Shown here: positions 1 to 7,294 of the stretch, one piece after another
How the letters are laid out: the number at the start of each line of letters is the position of its first letter
Numbering within the stretch: position 1 is the first letter of the stretch
Origin: Frankiaceae bacterium
GTDB lineage: Bacteria; Actinomycetota; Actinomycetes; JAFAQI01
Assembly (NCBI GenBank): GCA_030840585.1
Contig: JAVEEG010000185.1
Coordinates: 1 to 42,400 of the forward strand
Direction: 5' to 3'
Length of the DNA stretch: 42,400 nucleotides
Made by a program: the position numbers and the translations under genes
Notes under the pieces: model-generated
The model's input: only the letters and a program-made list of their open reading frames with translations
Told to the model about the DNA's origin: nothing
The model's database searches: none

Positions 1-262
1 GGCCGGAGGAGGACGTGCCGTAGGTGCCAACGCGGAACTCGGGGTGCGCAGCCTGCCACGCCACCACCACGCGATCGAGCTGCGCTTTGCGGCCGAGACC
101 GACCATGGCCGCGTGCCCGCCGACGGCAGCTACGAACGTGATCACGACAAGCCATCCGAGGGCGAGGAACGATGTACGGAAGATCCCCCGCCATACCGCT
201 CGTTTCGTCGCGCCGCCGCGGAACGCGGGCAGGTCCGGAAACTCCGCCGGCTCGTCAGTCAT
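1..262 (-). CDS. Probable anti-sigma factor, N-terminal part (cut by window edge)
   Basis: Reading the minus strand from the ATG at 262 gives about 87 residues beginning MTDEPAEFPDLPAF, then a basic stretch with WRGIFRTSF, then one hydrophobic span (about residues 32-55), then soluble sequence running off the left edge. The ATG overlaps the stop of the upstream ECF sigma gene by 4 bp (ATGA), the usual arrangement of a sigma factor with its membrane anti-sigma factor. The 'WR..FRT' stretch just before a single membrane segment resembles the Sigma_reg_N family of sigma regulators. That assignment is inference: there is no visible zinc-finger HxxxCxxC, and most of the protein lies outside the window. 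Confidence 0.6.
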   Translation of the reverse strand, partial: MTDEPAEFPDLPAFRGGATKRAVWRGIFRTSFLALGWLVVITFVAAVGGHAAMVGLGRKAQLDRVVVAWQAAHPEFRVGTYGTSSSG

Positions 263-783
263 CGCTTGCTCTCCCCATTGCTGTCGTTGGCATTCCAGGC
301 GACGCGGAATGCCTCGCGGGCCCGCAACAACGCCATCCGGACCGTGCTTTCCTTCTGTCCGCTCGCGACGGCGAGCTCCGACGTACGGAACCCGTCGACG
401 TAGACCATCCGCAACAACCGCGCCTGTTCCGACTTGAGCCGGCTCATCACGTCGTCGATCTCGACCGTGCTGTGCGCAGGCAGCGCGGGGGCGTCGAGTT
501 CGTCCTCGGTCGGAAGCGGGAGTTCGGCGCGTTGTTTGCGCGCGTGGTCGACGAGCCGGCTGCGGGCGATGGCGAGCAGCCAGCCCTCGGCCGATCCGCC
601 GGACCAACCCAGGAACGCGCGGGTCGCGGTCACGAAGGTCTCCTGCAACAGGTCCGCGGCCAGATGTTCGTCACGGGTACGGCGCAACAGGTACCCGAAG
701 ACCAGGCGCGCGTGGGCGCGGTAGAGGTCCTCGATGCCGGCGATGTCCCCCACCCCGATCGGCTGCGATTGTCGGCACATCAT
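259..783 (-). CDS. ECF-type RNA polymerase sigma factor
   Basis: Small sigma-70 family protein of about 174 residues. Region 2 is seen in IEDLYRAHARLVFGYLLRRT and ADLLQETFVTATRAF, and region 4 (helix-turn-helix) in FRTSELAVASGQKESTVRMALLRAREAFR. There are no regions 1 or 3, as expected for ECF (group 4) sigma factors. It directs RNA polymerase to a specific promoter set. The start is uncertain: GTG at 813, tandem ATGs at 783 and 780 and a GTG further in all keep region 2, and none has a good Shine-Dalgarno; 783 is used here. It lies about 65 bp (36 bp if the GTG at 813 is used) after the diguanylate cyclase gene and overlaps the probable anti-sigma gene by 4 bp. It may belong to the same transcript as the fibre genes; its targets are not known. 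Confidence 0.9.
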   Translation of the reverse strand: MMCRQSQPIGVGDIAGIEDLYRAHARLVFGYLLRRTRDEHLAADLLQETFVTATRAFLGWSGGSAEGWLLAIARSRLVDHARKQRAELPLPTEDELDAPALPAHSTVEIDDVMSRLKSEQARLLRMVYVDGFRTSELAVASGQKESTVRMALLRAREAFRVAWNANDSNGESKR

Positions 784-848
784 CAGGGACGTAACCAAAG
801 CCGCAAACGTCACATCGCGGTCGCGCGCCGCCGCCTACGCGCTCGGCA

Positions 849-2417
849 TCACCGCGTGCGGGACGCTACCGAGTCGACTGCCGCTGCCACCGACGTGCGA
901 TTGCGGCCGGCCCGCTTCGCGTCGTACATCGCTGCGTCCGCCGCCCGCACCAGGCCTTCGGCACTGTCGGCCGCCGCGGGATAGCTGGCGACACCGACGG
1001 ACGCGGTGACTCGTGGCTCCGCGCCGAGAGCCTCGACGGCCGCGCGAAGCCGTTCGCCGACAGCGGCCGCCTCGCACGGCCCCGCGCCGGGAATGATGAC
1101 CGCGAGCTCCTCGCCGCCGTATCGGGCGACGATGTCCATTTCGCGTGCGCAGTCCAGCAGCACCGCCGCGACATTCTGCAGCGCGGCATCGCCGGCCCGA
1201 TGTCCGTACGTGTCGTTGAGCTTCTTGAAGTGGTCGATGTCGAGCATGACGAGACCGAGCGCCGACGCGCTCCGCGCCGACCTCGCGACCTCGCGGGTCA
1301 GGGCTTCCTCGAAGGTCCTGCGGTTCGCAAGGCCAGTCAGGCCGTCGGTCGCGGCGACTTTCCTGACCTCTTCCAGCAACCAGGCGTTGCGCAGTGCGAG
1401 TGCGGCGTGGGCGCAGAAGCGCTCGAGCATCGACACCACGCGTCGCTCGATCCGCTGCGTTTGCTTCGAGCCGTGCTCGGCCACCACCGCGCCGATAGCG
1501 TTGCCCTCGGCGAACAGCGGTGTGACGACAAGGTTTTCCGCGTTCGGCATCCGGTCGGCGAGATAAGGGTTCAGCCGCGGATCGGCCCACGCCACCAGGA
1601 CGCTGCGGTGAGCCTCGATAGCGCGGCAGACGACTTCGTCCAGGCCTGCCGCTGGTACCGCCGGCGCACCGGCCTCCAACGGATACACACCATCAGGGTG
1701 GACCGCGAGGATTTCGAGGCGGCTGAATCCATAGGCCTCGACGAGAGTGCGGCGCAACGTCGATCCCACCTCTTCCGGAGTCGACACCTGCTCCAGATCG
1801 GTGGCCATCCGGGCCAGATCCTCGAGGTCGATCTTGCGCCGCCGCAACTCGCGCTCGTTCATCGCGGCAAAGCTCGCGGTACCGACCGCCGAGAGCCAGA
1901 CCGCGATGACGAAGCAGGCGGTCGCGATGTGGTCGAGCGCTGGCGGATGCTTCACTCCGAACGCCTCGGCCCCGTAGCCGGCGTCCAGGATCTGCAGTGT
2001 CACCAGCGCGAGCAGCGTGTGCCAGACCGCGAGTTTGACCGCGGTCCGGTAGGACGCCAGCAGCGCAGTCATCATCACGTGCAGTACGGCGATCCATCGC
2101 AGTGGGCTGACGGACCCGCCGCTGACACTGGCGACCCAGCACAGATAGAACCCGTCGATGATGAGAAGGGCGCCGAAGAGCGTGATGTTGCGCCGGCCGA
2201 GCAGGTGCCAGAACAGGTGCGCAACGCCCGCGAACGCCAGATACGCCAGCGTGCCGACCACCACCAGGCGGGGCGCGACCGTGACCCGTGCCGTGGCTGC
2301 GGCGACGTAACCCAGTACGCCAAGCGACGCCACCAAGCGCACCACCTGCATGTAAAGCAGCCGGTTGGCTAGCGGCACCATCTCGTTGATCATCGAGTCG
2401 TTGGACCGCCGGGTCAT
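849..2417 (-). CDS. Membrane GAF-GGDEF diguanylate cyclase
   Basis: 522 residues. About six hydrophobic segments occupy residues 15-185, followed by a GAF-like sensor region (about 205-345) and a C-terminal GGDEF domain (about 350-510). The active-site signature is GGEEL (near residue 434), with an RxxD inhibitory site (REMD) five residues before it. DGLTGLANRR opens the domain and DIDHFKKLND supplies the metal-binding aspartate. It should therefore make cyclic di-GMP from two GTP and be product-inhibited. No EAL or HD-GYP domain is present. The ATG at 2417 overlaps the stop of the anchored TasA-like gene by 4 bp (ATGA), which ties its translation to the fibre operon. The signal sensed by the GAF or membrane part cannot be read from the sequence. 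Confidence 0.92.
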   Translation of the reverse strand: MTRRSNDSMINEMVPLANRLLYMQVVRLVASLGVLGYVAAATARVTVAPRLVVVGTLAYLAFAGVAHLFWHLLGRRNITLFGALLIIDGFYLCWVASVSGGSVSPLRWIAVLHVMMTALLASYRTAVKLAVWHTLLALVTLQILDAGYGAEAFGVKHPPALDHIATACFVIAVWLSAVGTASFAAMNERELRRRKIDLEDLARMATDLEQVSTPEEVGSTLRRTLVEAYGFSRLEILAVHPDGVYPLEAGAPAVPAAGLDEVVCRAIEAHRSVLVAWADPRLNPYLADRMPNAENLVVTPLFAEGNAIGAVVAEHGSKQTQRIERRVVSMLERFCAHAALALRNAWLLEEVRKVAATDGLTGLANRRTFEEALTREVARSARSASALGLVMLDIDHFKKLNDTYGHRAGDAALQNVAAVLLDCAREMDIVARYGGEELAVIIPGAGPCEAAAVGERLRAAVEALGAEPRVTASVGVASYPAAADSAEGLVRAADAAMYDAKRAGRNRTSVAAAVDSVASRTR

Positions 2418-3535
2418 GACTGCTCCTCAGGGATTTCGAACGGCAGATCTGGCTCCGCGTGGACGGGCGCCAGAGCGAGTTTCGGTTCTCGACGATCGAT
2501 CCGGTCTTGCATGACGAGGAACGAGAAGGCCAGCAGCAGCATGAGGATCGGGAAGCCGGTGCGCTTCCCCGCGATTGCCGCGAAGTTGGCGGCTCGGCCC
2601 AGCCAAACCGGCAACGCGCGCCCCGAGCCGTGGCGCCGTACCGCATGACCGGAACCCGTCGTACCTGTCGCCGGTGCGGCGAGCGAGAGTCCGCCGGATG
2701 CGGCGGCTTGCTGCGTTGCGTCCGCGGGTGGAATGCGTACCCGAACCGGTATCGCTGGAGCCGACACCGCACCGGCGGGGGAAGCCGGAGACTCCATGAA
2801 GCCGGTTGTTGGTTCGGTCGAGGCGGCGGGGAAAGCCGCTGCGTCGCTCGGCGTACCTCCGCCGTCAGGGGTCGCGGAGACGGCCGGGCTGGGAACGACG
2901 GCCGGTGCGGGCGCCGTCGGTTCGGCGGGGGCGGTCGGTCCGGCCGACGGCCCGGGTGAGCCGGGTGACGACGTCGACGCGTCGACCGTCTGCGCCTCCC
3001 ACCAGAAGTCCGCAGCAGCGGTCCGGCCTTGCGCGGCTGCCTGGTTACCGACCTGCACGGTGAAGCGGAAGCTGACCGGGTTGGCTGACGGTGTGACCGG
3101 CACCGTCAGTCCCGAGGCGAAGTCGGTGTGTGCGCCGGCGAACGCCGCCAGAGTTCCGTTGTACAGGACGGATCCGGCGAACCCCGAGCAGTCGGCGAAG
3201 CTGCCGCCGGATCCGCTTTCGACGACGAGATGCAGGTACGGCGCGAGGCCCGCTGCGGTCAGCGCGGCGTACATCTTCAGGTCGGCTGGACCGGAGCTTT
3301 CGTAGGTGACTTGCAGGCATCGCGACATGACGTCTCCGCCGCCGACGTTCGTCGCGGTAAACATCGCCACCGCGCCGTCGTCATCGGCGAGGGTCACCGG
3401 GTCGCTCGACGTCGATGACGATGCACCGGTGACCGCGGCTACCGCTTGTGCGGCGAGGAGCAGCGCACCCATCGCGGCTGCGACGCCGGCGGCGCCAAGC
3501 CTGGCCGCGCGGCGGAGGTTACGTCGATTGCGCAC
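2414..3535 (-). CDS. TasA/camelysin-like protein with Pro/Ala-rich stalk and C-terminal membrane anchor
   Basis: About 373 residues. A basic N-terminus and hydrophobic signal (GAAGVAAAMGALLLAAQAVAA) precede a beta-rich region to about residue 190 that matches the two other TasA-like proteins here: LADDDGAVAMF, CLQVTYESSG, YLHLVVESG, CSGFAGSVLYNGTL, and a 'WWEAQ' end. Then comes a Pro/Ala/Ser/Gly-rich linker of about 130 residues and, unlike its paralogues, a membrane span near residues 325-345 (PILMLLLAFSFLVMQD) with a short charged tail. This looks like a wall-spanning base for a fibre; that role is inference. The GTG at 3535 is chosen because GGAG lies 6 bp upstream; an ATG at 3580 would overlap the peptidase gene by 62 bp. 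It overlaps the SipW gene by 17 bp and the GGDEF gene by 4 bp. Confidence 0.8.
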   Translation of the reverse strand: MRNRRNLRRAARLGAAGVAAAMGALLLAAQAVAAVTGASSSTSSDPVTLADDDGAVAMFTATNVGGGDVMSRCLQVTYESSGPADLKMYAALTAAGLAPYLHLVVESGSGGSFADCSGFAGSVLYNGTLAAFAGAHTDFASGLTVPVTPSANPVSFRFTVQVGNQAAAQGRTAAADFWWEAQTVDASTSSPGSPGPSAGPTAPAEPTAPAPAVVPSPAVSATPDGGGTPSDAAAFPAASTEPTTGFMESPASPAGAVSAPAIPVRVRIPPADATQQAAASGGLSLAAPATGTTGSGHAVRRHGSGRALPVWLGRAANFAAIAGKRTGFPILMLLLAFSFLVMQDRIDRREPKLALAPVHAEPDLPFEIPEEQS

Positions 3536-4106
3536 GGAGCGCTCCGACCGAACGCCAGACGCCGGCCGCGTGGGCGGCATGGCGACGACGAGGCGGCGAG
3601 TCAGATCGCCAGATGGCGCGCAGCGTCATCAGTCCCCAGAGCATCACGGGCAGCCCGAGGAAGAACAGTTGCGCCATCGGCATCGCGAGCGGGTGCAGCG
3701 CATAGCCGAGACGCGGCAGCCGGTAGACGACCCGGCCGACGCTTCCGTCGACCGGCACGCTCCACTTCTCCACCCCGGTGTTCGCGTCTCCCCGCGTGAC
3801 GACGTCCACGGCGCGACCGTGCACCGCAACTACCCGCACTCGGTGAGTGATCAGCCGATGGGCATCGAGGGGATCCCGGAAGGTGACGACATCACCGGGA
3901 GCGATCTCGGTCGCCGCCAGTGGCCGGGTGACGACGACATCGCCGGTGTCGATGCTCGGCGACATGCTGCCGGACATGACCGTCAGTGGCCGCCAGCCGA
4001 TCGCCGCGGGCACCACCAGCGCGGCGACGAATCCGGCGCCCAGGCCGGCGAGGATGCCGCGGACGACGCGGCGACTCGCGGGTGGCGGCTTGCGGTGGCG
4101 GCTCAC
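3519..4106 (-). CDS. sipW: SipW-type signal peptidase I
   Basis: 195 residues from a GTG at 4106 that overlaps the upstream TasA-like stop by 4 bp (GTGA). An N-terminal membrane span (GILAGLGAGFVAALVVPAAI) is followed by the nucleophile motif VMSGSMSP (Ser near residue 47), box C-like GDVVTFRDP, then THRV with His near residue 88, then GDANT, and a second membrane span close to the C-terminus. A His where most bacterial signal peptidases have Lys marks the ER/SipW type (Ser-His dyad). SipW enzymes cleave the export signals of TasA/CalY fibre proteins, and three such candidate substrates are encoded directly beside it. The gene symbol is given by family and context, not by close identity. Confidence 0.88.
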   Translation of the reverse strand: MSRHRKPPPASRRVVRGILAGLGAGFVAALVVPAAIGWRPLTVMSGSMSPSIDTGDVVVTRPLAATEIAPGDVVTFRDPLDAHRLITHRVRVVAVHGRAVDVVTRGDANTGVEKWSVPVDGSVGRVVYRLPRLGYALHPLAMPMAQLFFLGLPVMLWGLMTLRAIWRSDSPPRRRHAAHAAGVWRSVGALRAQST

Positions 4107-4693
4107 TGGTTTCGCGCTTCCCAGTCGAAGGTCGCGGTCGCACTGAGCCCCTGAGCCGCCGAGTTGTTCTGAAGGGTGATGACGAACTTGTAGGAGTGCG
4201 CGTCGTTCGTGTTCCACGTCGCGGGCGCCGATGCGGACGCGTCGATGATGCCGCTGGCATACGACGCCGGGTACGACGCCAGAGTGCCGCTGTAGATGAC
4301 ACCCGCGCCGGCGCCGATGTAGTTGGTGGAGTCCGCCGCGAAGCCGGCGCACGAGTCGAACGCCGGGTTGCTGTCCGTGCCCCGCGTCACGGTCAGATCC
4401 AGGTACGACGCGAGCCCACCGCTGACCGAGGCGTACAGATGGACGGCGGCGGCGAGTGATCCGGTGTAGGTGACCTTGATGCAGCCGGTGTCGCTGGCAC
4501 CGGGCGCGGCAGCGGTCAGGCTCAACATCGCGCCCGCGCCGTCGTTGTCACCGATGTTGACCGTGCCGGTGGCGAATGCATTGCCGCTGCTGCTCGTTGT
4601 CCGGCTGAACGCGGCAAAGACCGAGTGGCCGGCGACGCTCATCGCCAGGGCGACGGCAGCGAGTGCGGCGAAGAACTCGATTCGGCGCTTCAC
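4103..4693 (-). CDS. TasA/camelysin (CalY)-like secreted fibre subunit
   Basis: 196 residues from a GTG at 4693 overlapping the upstream gene by 4 bp. The N-terminus is a basic-hydrophobic signal ending GHSVFAAFSRTTSSSGNAF, matching the SipW-dependent pattern 'A(F/T)xFSxTxxxxxNxFxxG'. The mature part is Thr/Ser/Ala-rich and beta-like, with IGDNDGAGAML, CIKVTYTGSL, YLDLTVTRG, CAGFAADSTN, IYSGTLASY and a TATFDWEARN end. The paired cysteines are at the same places as in the two paralogues. Known TasA and camelysin proteins are peptidase-processed extracellular subunits that assemble into matrix fibres. The fold and assembly here are inferred from family and context. Confidence 0.85.
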   Translation of the reverse strand: MKRRIEFFAALAAVALAMSVAGHSVFAAFSRTTSSSGNAFATGTVNIGDNDGAGAMLSLTAAAPGASDTGCIKVTYTGSLAAAVHLYASVSGGLASYLDLTVTRGTDSNPAFDSCAGFAADSTNYIGAGAGVIYSGTLASYPASYASGIIDASASAPATWNTNDAHSYKFVITLQNNSAAQGLSATATFDWEARNQ

Positions 4694-5193
4694 GACGGCA
4701 CCCGGGACTCGAGGTGCACCGCTACCTCGGTGTTGCGACCGCGGTAGGCAACAGCCTTGCCGGACATCCGAACGGTGATGAGGACGGGCACCCGTTGACC
4801 CGAAGCGACCGTTACGGCTTTCGTCGCGCGACTACCGACGATGCCGAGCGGGCCGTCCGCAAGCGTGCCCTGCGGGCTTCGCACGATGACACGGACGACA
4901 TCGTCGAGATCCTGGGTCGTTTCGACCATGCGCAGCGAGACCGTGAGCGGGCGCGCCGTTTGGTTAACGATCGTGAGCGTGCCCGAGCGGTCGTGTCCCG
5001 GTTGCAGATCGACCGCGGCGAGGAATTCACCCAACGGCGAAACCGCCAGTGCACCGGTGGGTGCACTCACGAACCGGATGTCCGCGCCGACCGCGCCTCG
5101 GCCGCCTGGCACCTGCCACCACAGGAGCAGGGACGACACCGCAGCTAAGCCGGCGACGAGACCGACCAGCCACGCCGCGTCGAGCCGTCGCAT
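4690..5193 (-). CDS. Membrane-anchored beta-sandwich protein of the TasA/SipW operon
   Basis: 167 residues from the ATG at 5193, preceded by a good Shine-Dalgarno (GGAGGA, 4 bp spacing). An uncleaved-looking N-terminal membrane anchor (AAWLVGLVAGLAAVSSLLLWWQV) is followed by about 130 residues of predicted beta structure: LQPGHDRSGTLTIVNQTARP, SLRMVETTQDLDD, PVLITVRM. The 'PGxxxxxTLTIVNxTxxPLTVSL' style is that of DUF11- or TasA-like Ig domains. There are no conserved cysteines. It sits between two TasA-like genes and overlaps the downstream one by 4 bp, so it may be an assembly or anchoring factor for the fibre, comparable in position to TapA-type accessory proteins. No sequence relation to TapA is claimed. 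Confidence 0.7.
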   Translation of the reverse strand: MRRLDAAWLVGLVAGLAAVSSLLLWWQVPGGRGAVGADIRFVSAPTGALAVSPLGEFLAAVDLQPGHDRSGTLTIVNQTARPLTVSLRMVETTQDLDDVVRVIVRSPQGTLADGPLGIVGSRATKAVTVASGQRVPVLITVRMSGKAVAYRGRNTEVAVHLESRVPS

Positions 5194-5225
5194 GGGTTCC
5201 TCCGAGTCAGCAGGACCCGCAACGG

Positions 5226-5816
5226 CTAGACGTTGCGCGCTTCCCAGGTGAAGGAATGCGACCCAGTGGTCAGCGCTGAAGAACCACCGTTGGCGTTGTT
5301 GTTGTCCTGCAACGTCAAGGTGATCTGGTAGACGACGCTGTCGTTGGCGACCCACTTCGTTGCGGTGGTGCCGGGGTTGTCGACGAAGCCGTTGGCGTAG
5401 CTGTTGTAGGTGTCGGCGAACGACTTGAGGGTGCCGGTGTAGATCGCGCCACCGGAGTCCGGCGTGAATCCGGTGCACCCCGGGAACGTCGGGCTGCCGG
5501 AGCCGGGCGTGATGGTCATGTCGATGTACTGGCCGACGCTGCCGACCGCCGAGACGTAGAGCTTGACGGCGGCGTCGAGCGTGCCGGAGTACGTGACCTT
5601 GATGCACTTGGTCACCGAGTCGCCAGGCTTCGCGTTGCTGACCTGGTACATGAACGAACCGAGGGAGTTGTCCGCGACCTGCACTGTGCCGGCGGCGAAG
5701 CTGTTGTTACTGCTCGCCGTAGTGGCCGAGAACGCGGACCACGTTGCCCACCCGCCGACGGCGCCCATCATTCCGACGACGGCCAGACTCGCCAAAGCCT
5801 TGCGTGTTCTGGACAA
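5226..5816 (-). CDS. TasA/camelysin-like secreted fibre subunit, first gene of the operon
   Basis: About 196 residues if translation begins at the TTG at 5816, which has GGGGG 5 bp upstream and gives the expected short basic N-terminus SRTRKALASLAVVG; an in-frame ATG at 5888 would add 24 residues without a clear Shine-Dalgarno. The export signal ends WATWSAFSATTASSNNSFAAG, fitting the SipW-processed pattern. The mature part shows VQVADNSLGSFMY, CIKVTYSGTLDAAVKLYV, YIDMTITPG, CTGFTPDSGGAIYTGTL and ends SHSFTWEARNV, nearly the same closing motif as its paralogue at 4103. It is probably the major or leading subunit. A 32-bp gap separates it from the next operon gene. Confidence 0.83.
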   Translation of the reverse strand: MSRTRKALASLAVVGMMGAVGGWATWSAFSATTASSNNSFAAGTVQVADNSLGSFMYQVSNAKPGDSVTKCIKVTYSGTLDAAVKLYVSAVGSVGQYIDMTITPGSGSPTFPGCTGFTPDSGGAIYTGTLKSFADTYNSYANGFVDNPGTTATKWVANDSVVYQITLTLQDNNNANGGSSALTTGSHSFTWEARNV

Positions 5817-6006
5817 GACGCCCCCTATGGTCGCGCTTTCGAAGTTCGTACAGATGTCGTCAATCCCGGCCGGTGGCCGCATCCCCATATGGGGTGATCA
5901 ACGGTGGTCTCTTAGGACTAGTTAGGTGAAGTTGGTTCTCAACCCATACGCGTAGTTCGCCGACACCGGTATCCAGATCCGCGACACACATGAGGAGTGG
6001 GCCTTC
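5817..6006. promoter_or_regulatory. Divergent intergenic region between fibre operon and secreted-protein gene
   Basis: 190 bp between the start of the leftward TasA operon and the rightward gene at 6007; both promoters must lie here. It contains a perfect 12-bp palindrome CCCCATATGGGG at 5883-5894, which could be a regulator site. The right half is relatively A/T-rich (about 5900-5945). I could not identify a convincing -35/-10 pair on either strand. The GAGGAG at 5992-5997 is the ribosome binding site of the rightward gene. Confidence 0.45.
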
Positions 6007-7257
6007 GTGCGCTGGCCACGGCTGCTTATTGCCGGGTCAGCCGTGCTCGCGCTCGGCAGCCTCACCGCGCCGGGGACCGGTGCGGCGTTCTCCGCCGTCG
6101 CTGCCAACGGCACCAACTCCTTCTCGGCCGCGGCGTCGTTCGGCACCTGTCCCACGACCGCACCGGCGATCGAGTGGATGGACGGGTTCGAAATGGGCCG
6201 CATCTTTGGCGGCCACGCCACCGGCCTTGCCCTCGGCGCCAACACCACGAACGTCACTCTCGACAGCACGACCGTGCGGCACGGCAGTTACGCGATGAAG
6301 GTCAATGCCAACGGCGCCGCGACGAACGCAGAGCGCTTGCTGACCGTCGCGACCTCCGTGGCCGTGGTGCGGTTCTCGGTGCTGCTGTCGAGCCTGCCGG
6401 CCGCCGACGTCGAACTGGCGCGAACCGGCCCGTCCAGCGGAACCCAACTCCAGTTGCTGTACCACTCCTCGACGCAGAAGCTCGCCCTGCAGTTCAGCAG
6501 CGGCACATCCGTGGAGTCCAGTTCAACGGTCTCCGCCGGCCAGTGGTATGTCATCGACTTGCGCATCGACCAGTCGACGACGACGTGGGCGGCGAGTTGG
6601 CAGGTGAACCAGGTGGCGCAGACCGGCCGGACCGTGGCCGGGACCGCCGGCACGAATGTCTATGCGGTGTGGTTCGGAACGACCCTCGCGAACACGTTCA
6701 CCGCTGACTACGACGACATCGCGATCACGACCGCGTCGGCGGACTACCCGCTGGCCGATGGCAAGGTCCTGATGCTCAAGCCGAACGGCATGGGCACGAG
6801 CGTTGGCGCTGGCAACCTCTCCAATGACGACGCGTCCGCGATCGGATCGTCGTCGTACACGCGCGTGGACGACATACCGATGGCGAACAGCACCGACTAC
6901 ATTCGGCAGACCGTCGCGTCCGGCACCAGCTACGTCGAGTTGAACTTCGAGGACACGACGGATTCCTGCGTCCGGATGGTCCAGGGCCTCGAGATGAACA
7001 ACCTCGGCAACACCAACCAAAGCAACGCGGCGAAGACGAGCATCTTCGACGGGACGACGGAGCGCGTGGTCTTCAGCGGCAACATGGCCGCCTCGGTTGC
7101 CGGTGAGTACGTCCGGGTCGCCGCGATTTCGCCGACTGGTACGCACTGGACCCCAAGCGAGCTCAACGGCCTGGTCATGCGGCTCGGCTATGCCACCGAC
7201 GTATCCCCGGTCCCACGCTGGGATGCCGTCCTGATCGAGTACGAGGTGCCGCTGTGA
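6007..7257 (+). CDS. Secreted protein with SipW-type signal, lectin/LamG-like body
   Basis: 416 residues from the GTG at 6007 (GAGGAG nine bases upstream). The N-terminal signal ends PGTGAAFSAVAANGTNSFSA, which has the AFSA...N-SF-A pattern seen in the TasA-like proteins across the divergent promoter, so it may be a further SipW substrate. Residues about 60-240 contain DGFEMGR, RHGSYAMKVNA, LLYHSSTQKLALQF, GQWYVIDLRID and YDDIAI, the layout of a concanavalin/LamG-like jelly-roll often found in phage tail and surface proteins. Residues 250-416 form a second beta-rich domain (YIRQTVASGTSYVELNFEDT). It could be a fibre-tip or carbohydrate-binding component; function is inference. A palindrome GACTGGCCAGTC (7272-7283) lies between it and the convergent deaminase gene. 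Confidence 0.72.
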   Translation: MRWPRLLIAGSAVLALGSLTAPGTGAAFSAVAANGTNSFSAAASFGTCPTTAPAIEWMDGFEMGRIFGGHATGLALGANTTNVTLDSTTVRHGSYAMKVNANGAATNAERLLTVATSVAVVRFSVLLSSLPAADVELARTGPSSGTQLQLLYHSSTQKLALQFSSGTSVESSSTVSAGQWYVIDLRIDQSTTTWAASWQVNQVAQTGRTVAGTAGTNVYAVWFGTTLANTFTADYDDIAITTASADYPLADGKVLMLKPNGMGTSVGAGNLSNDDASAIGSSSYTRVDDIPMANSTDYIRQTVASGTSYVELNFEDTTDSCVRMVQGLEMNNLGNTNQSNAAKTSIFDGTTERVVFSGNMAASVAGEYVRVAAISPTGTHWTPSELNGLVMRLGYATDVSPVPRWDAVLIEYEVPL

Positions 7258-7294
7258 TCCGGCTGCGACGAGACTGGCCAGTCGATCGCGCCGT

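Noticed and set aside
1200-2372. Plus-strand open frame of 390 codons over the GGDEF gene
   Set aside because: Antisense to a complete GAF-GGDEF protein; no recognisable domain.
7272-7283. GACTGGCCAGTC palindrome as a terminator between convergent genes
   Set aside because: Perfect palindrome with no loop and no T-run; too short to call a terminator with confidence.
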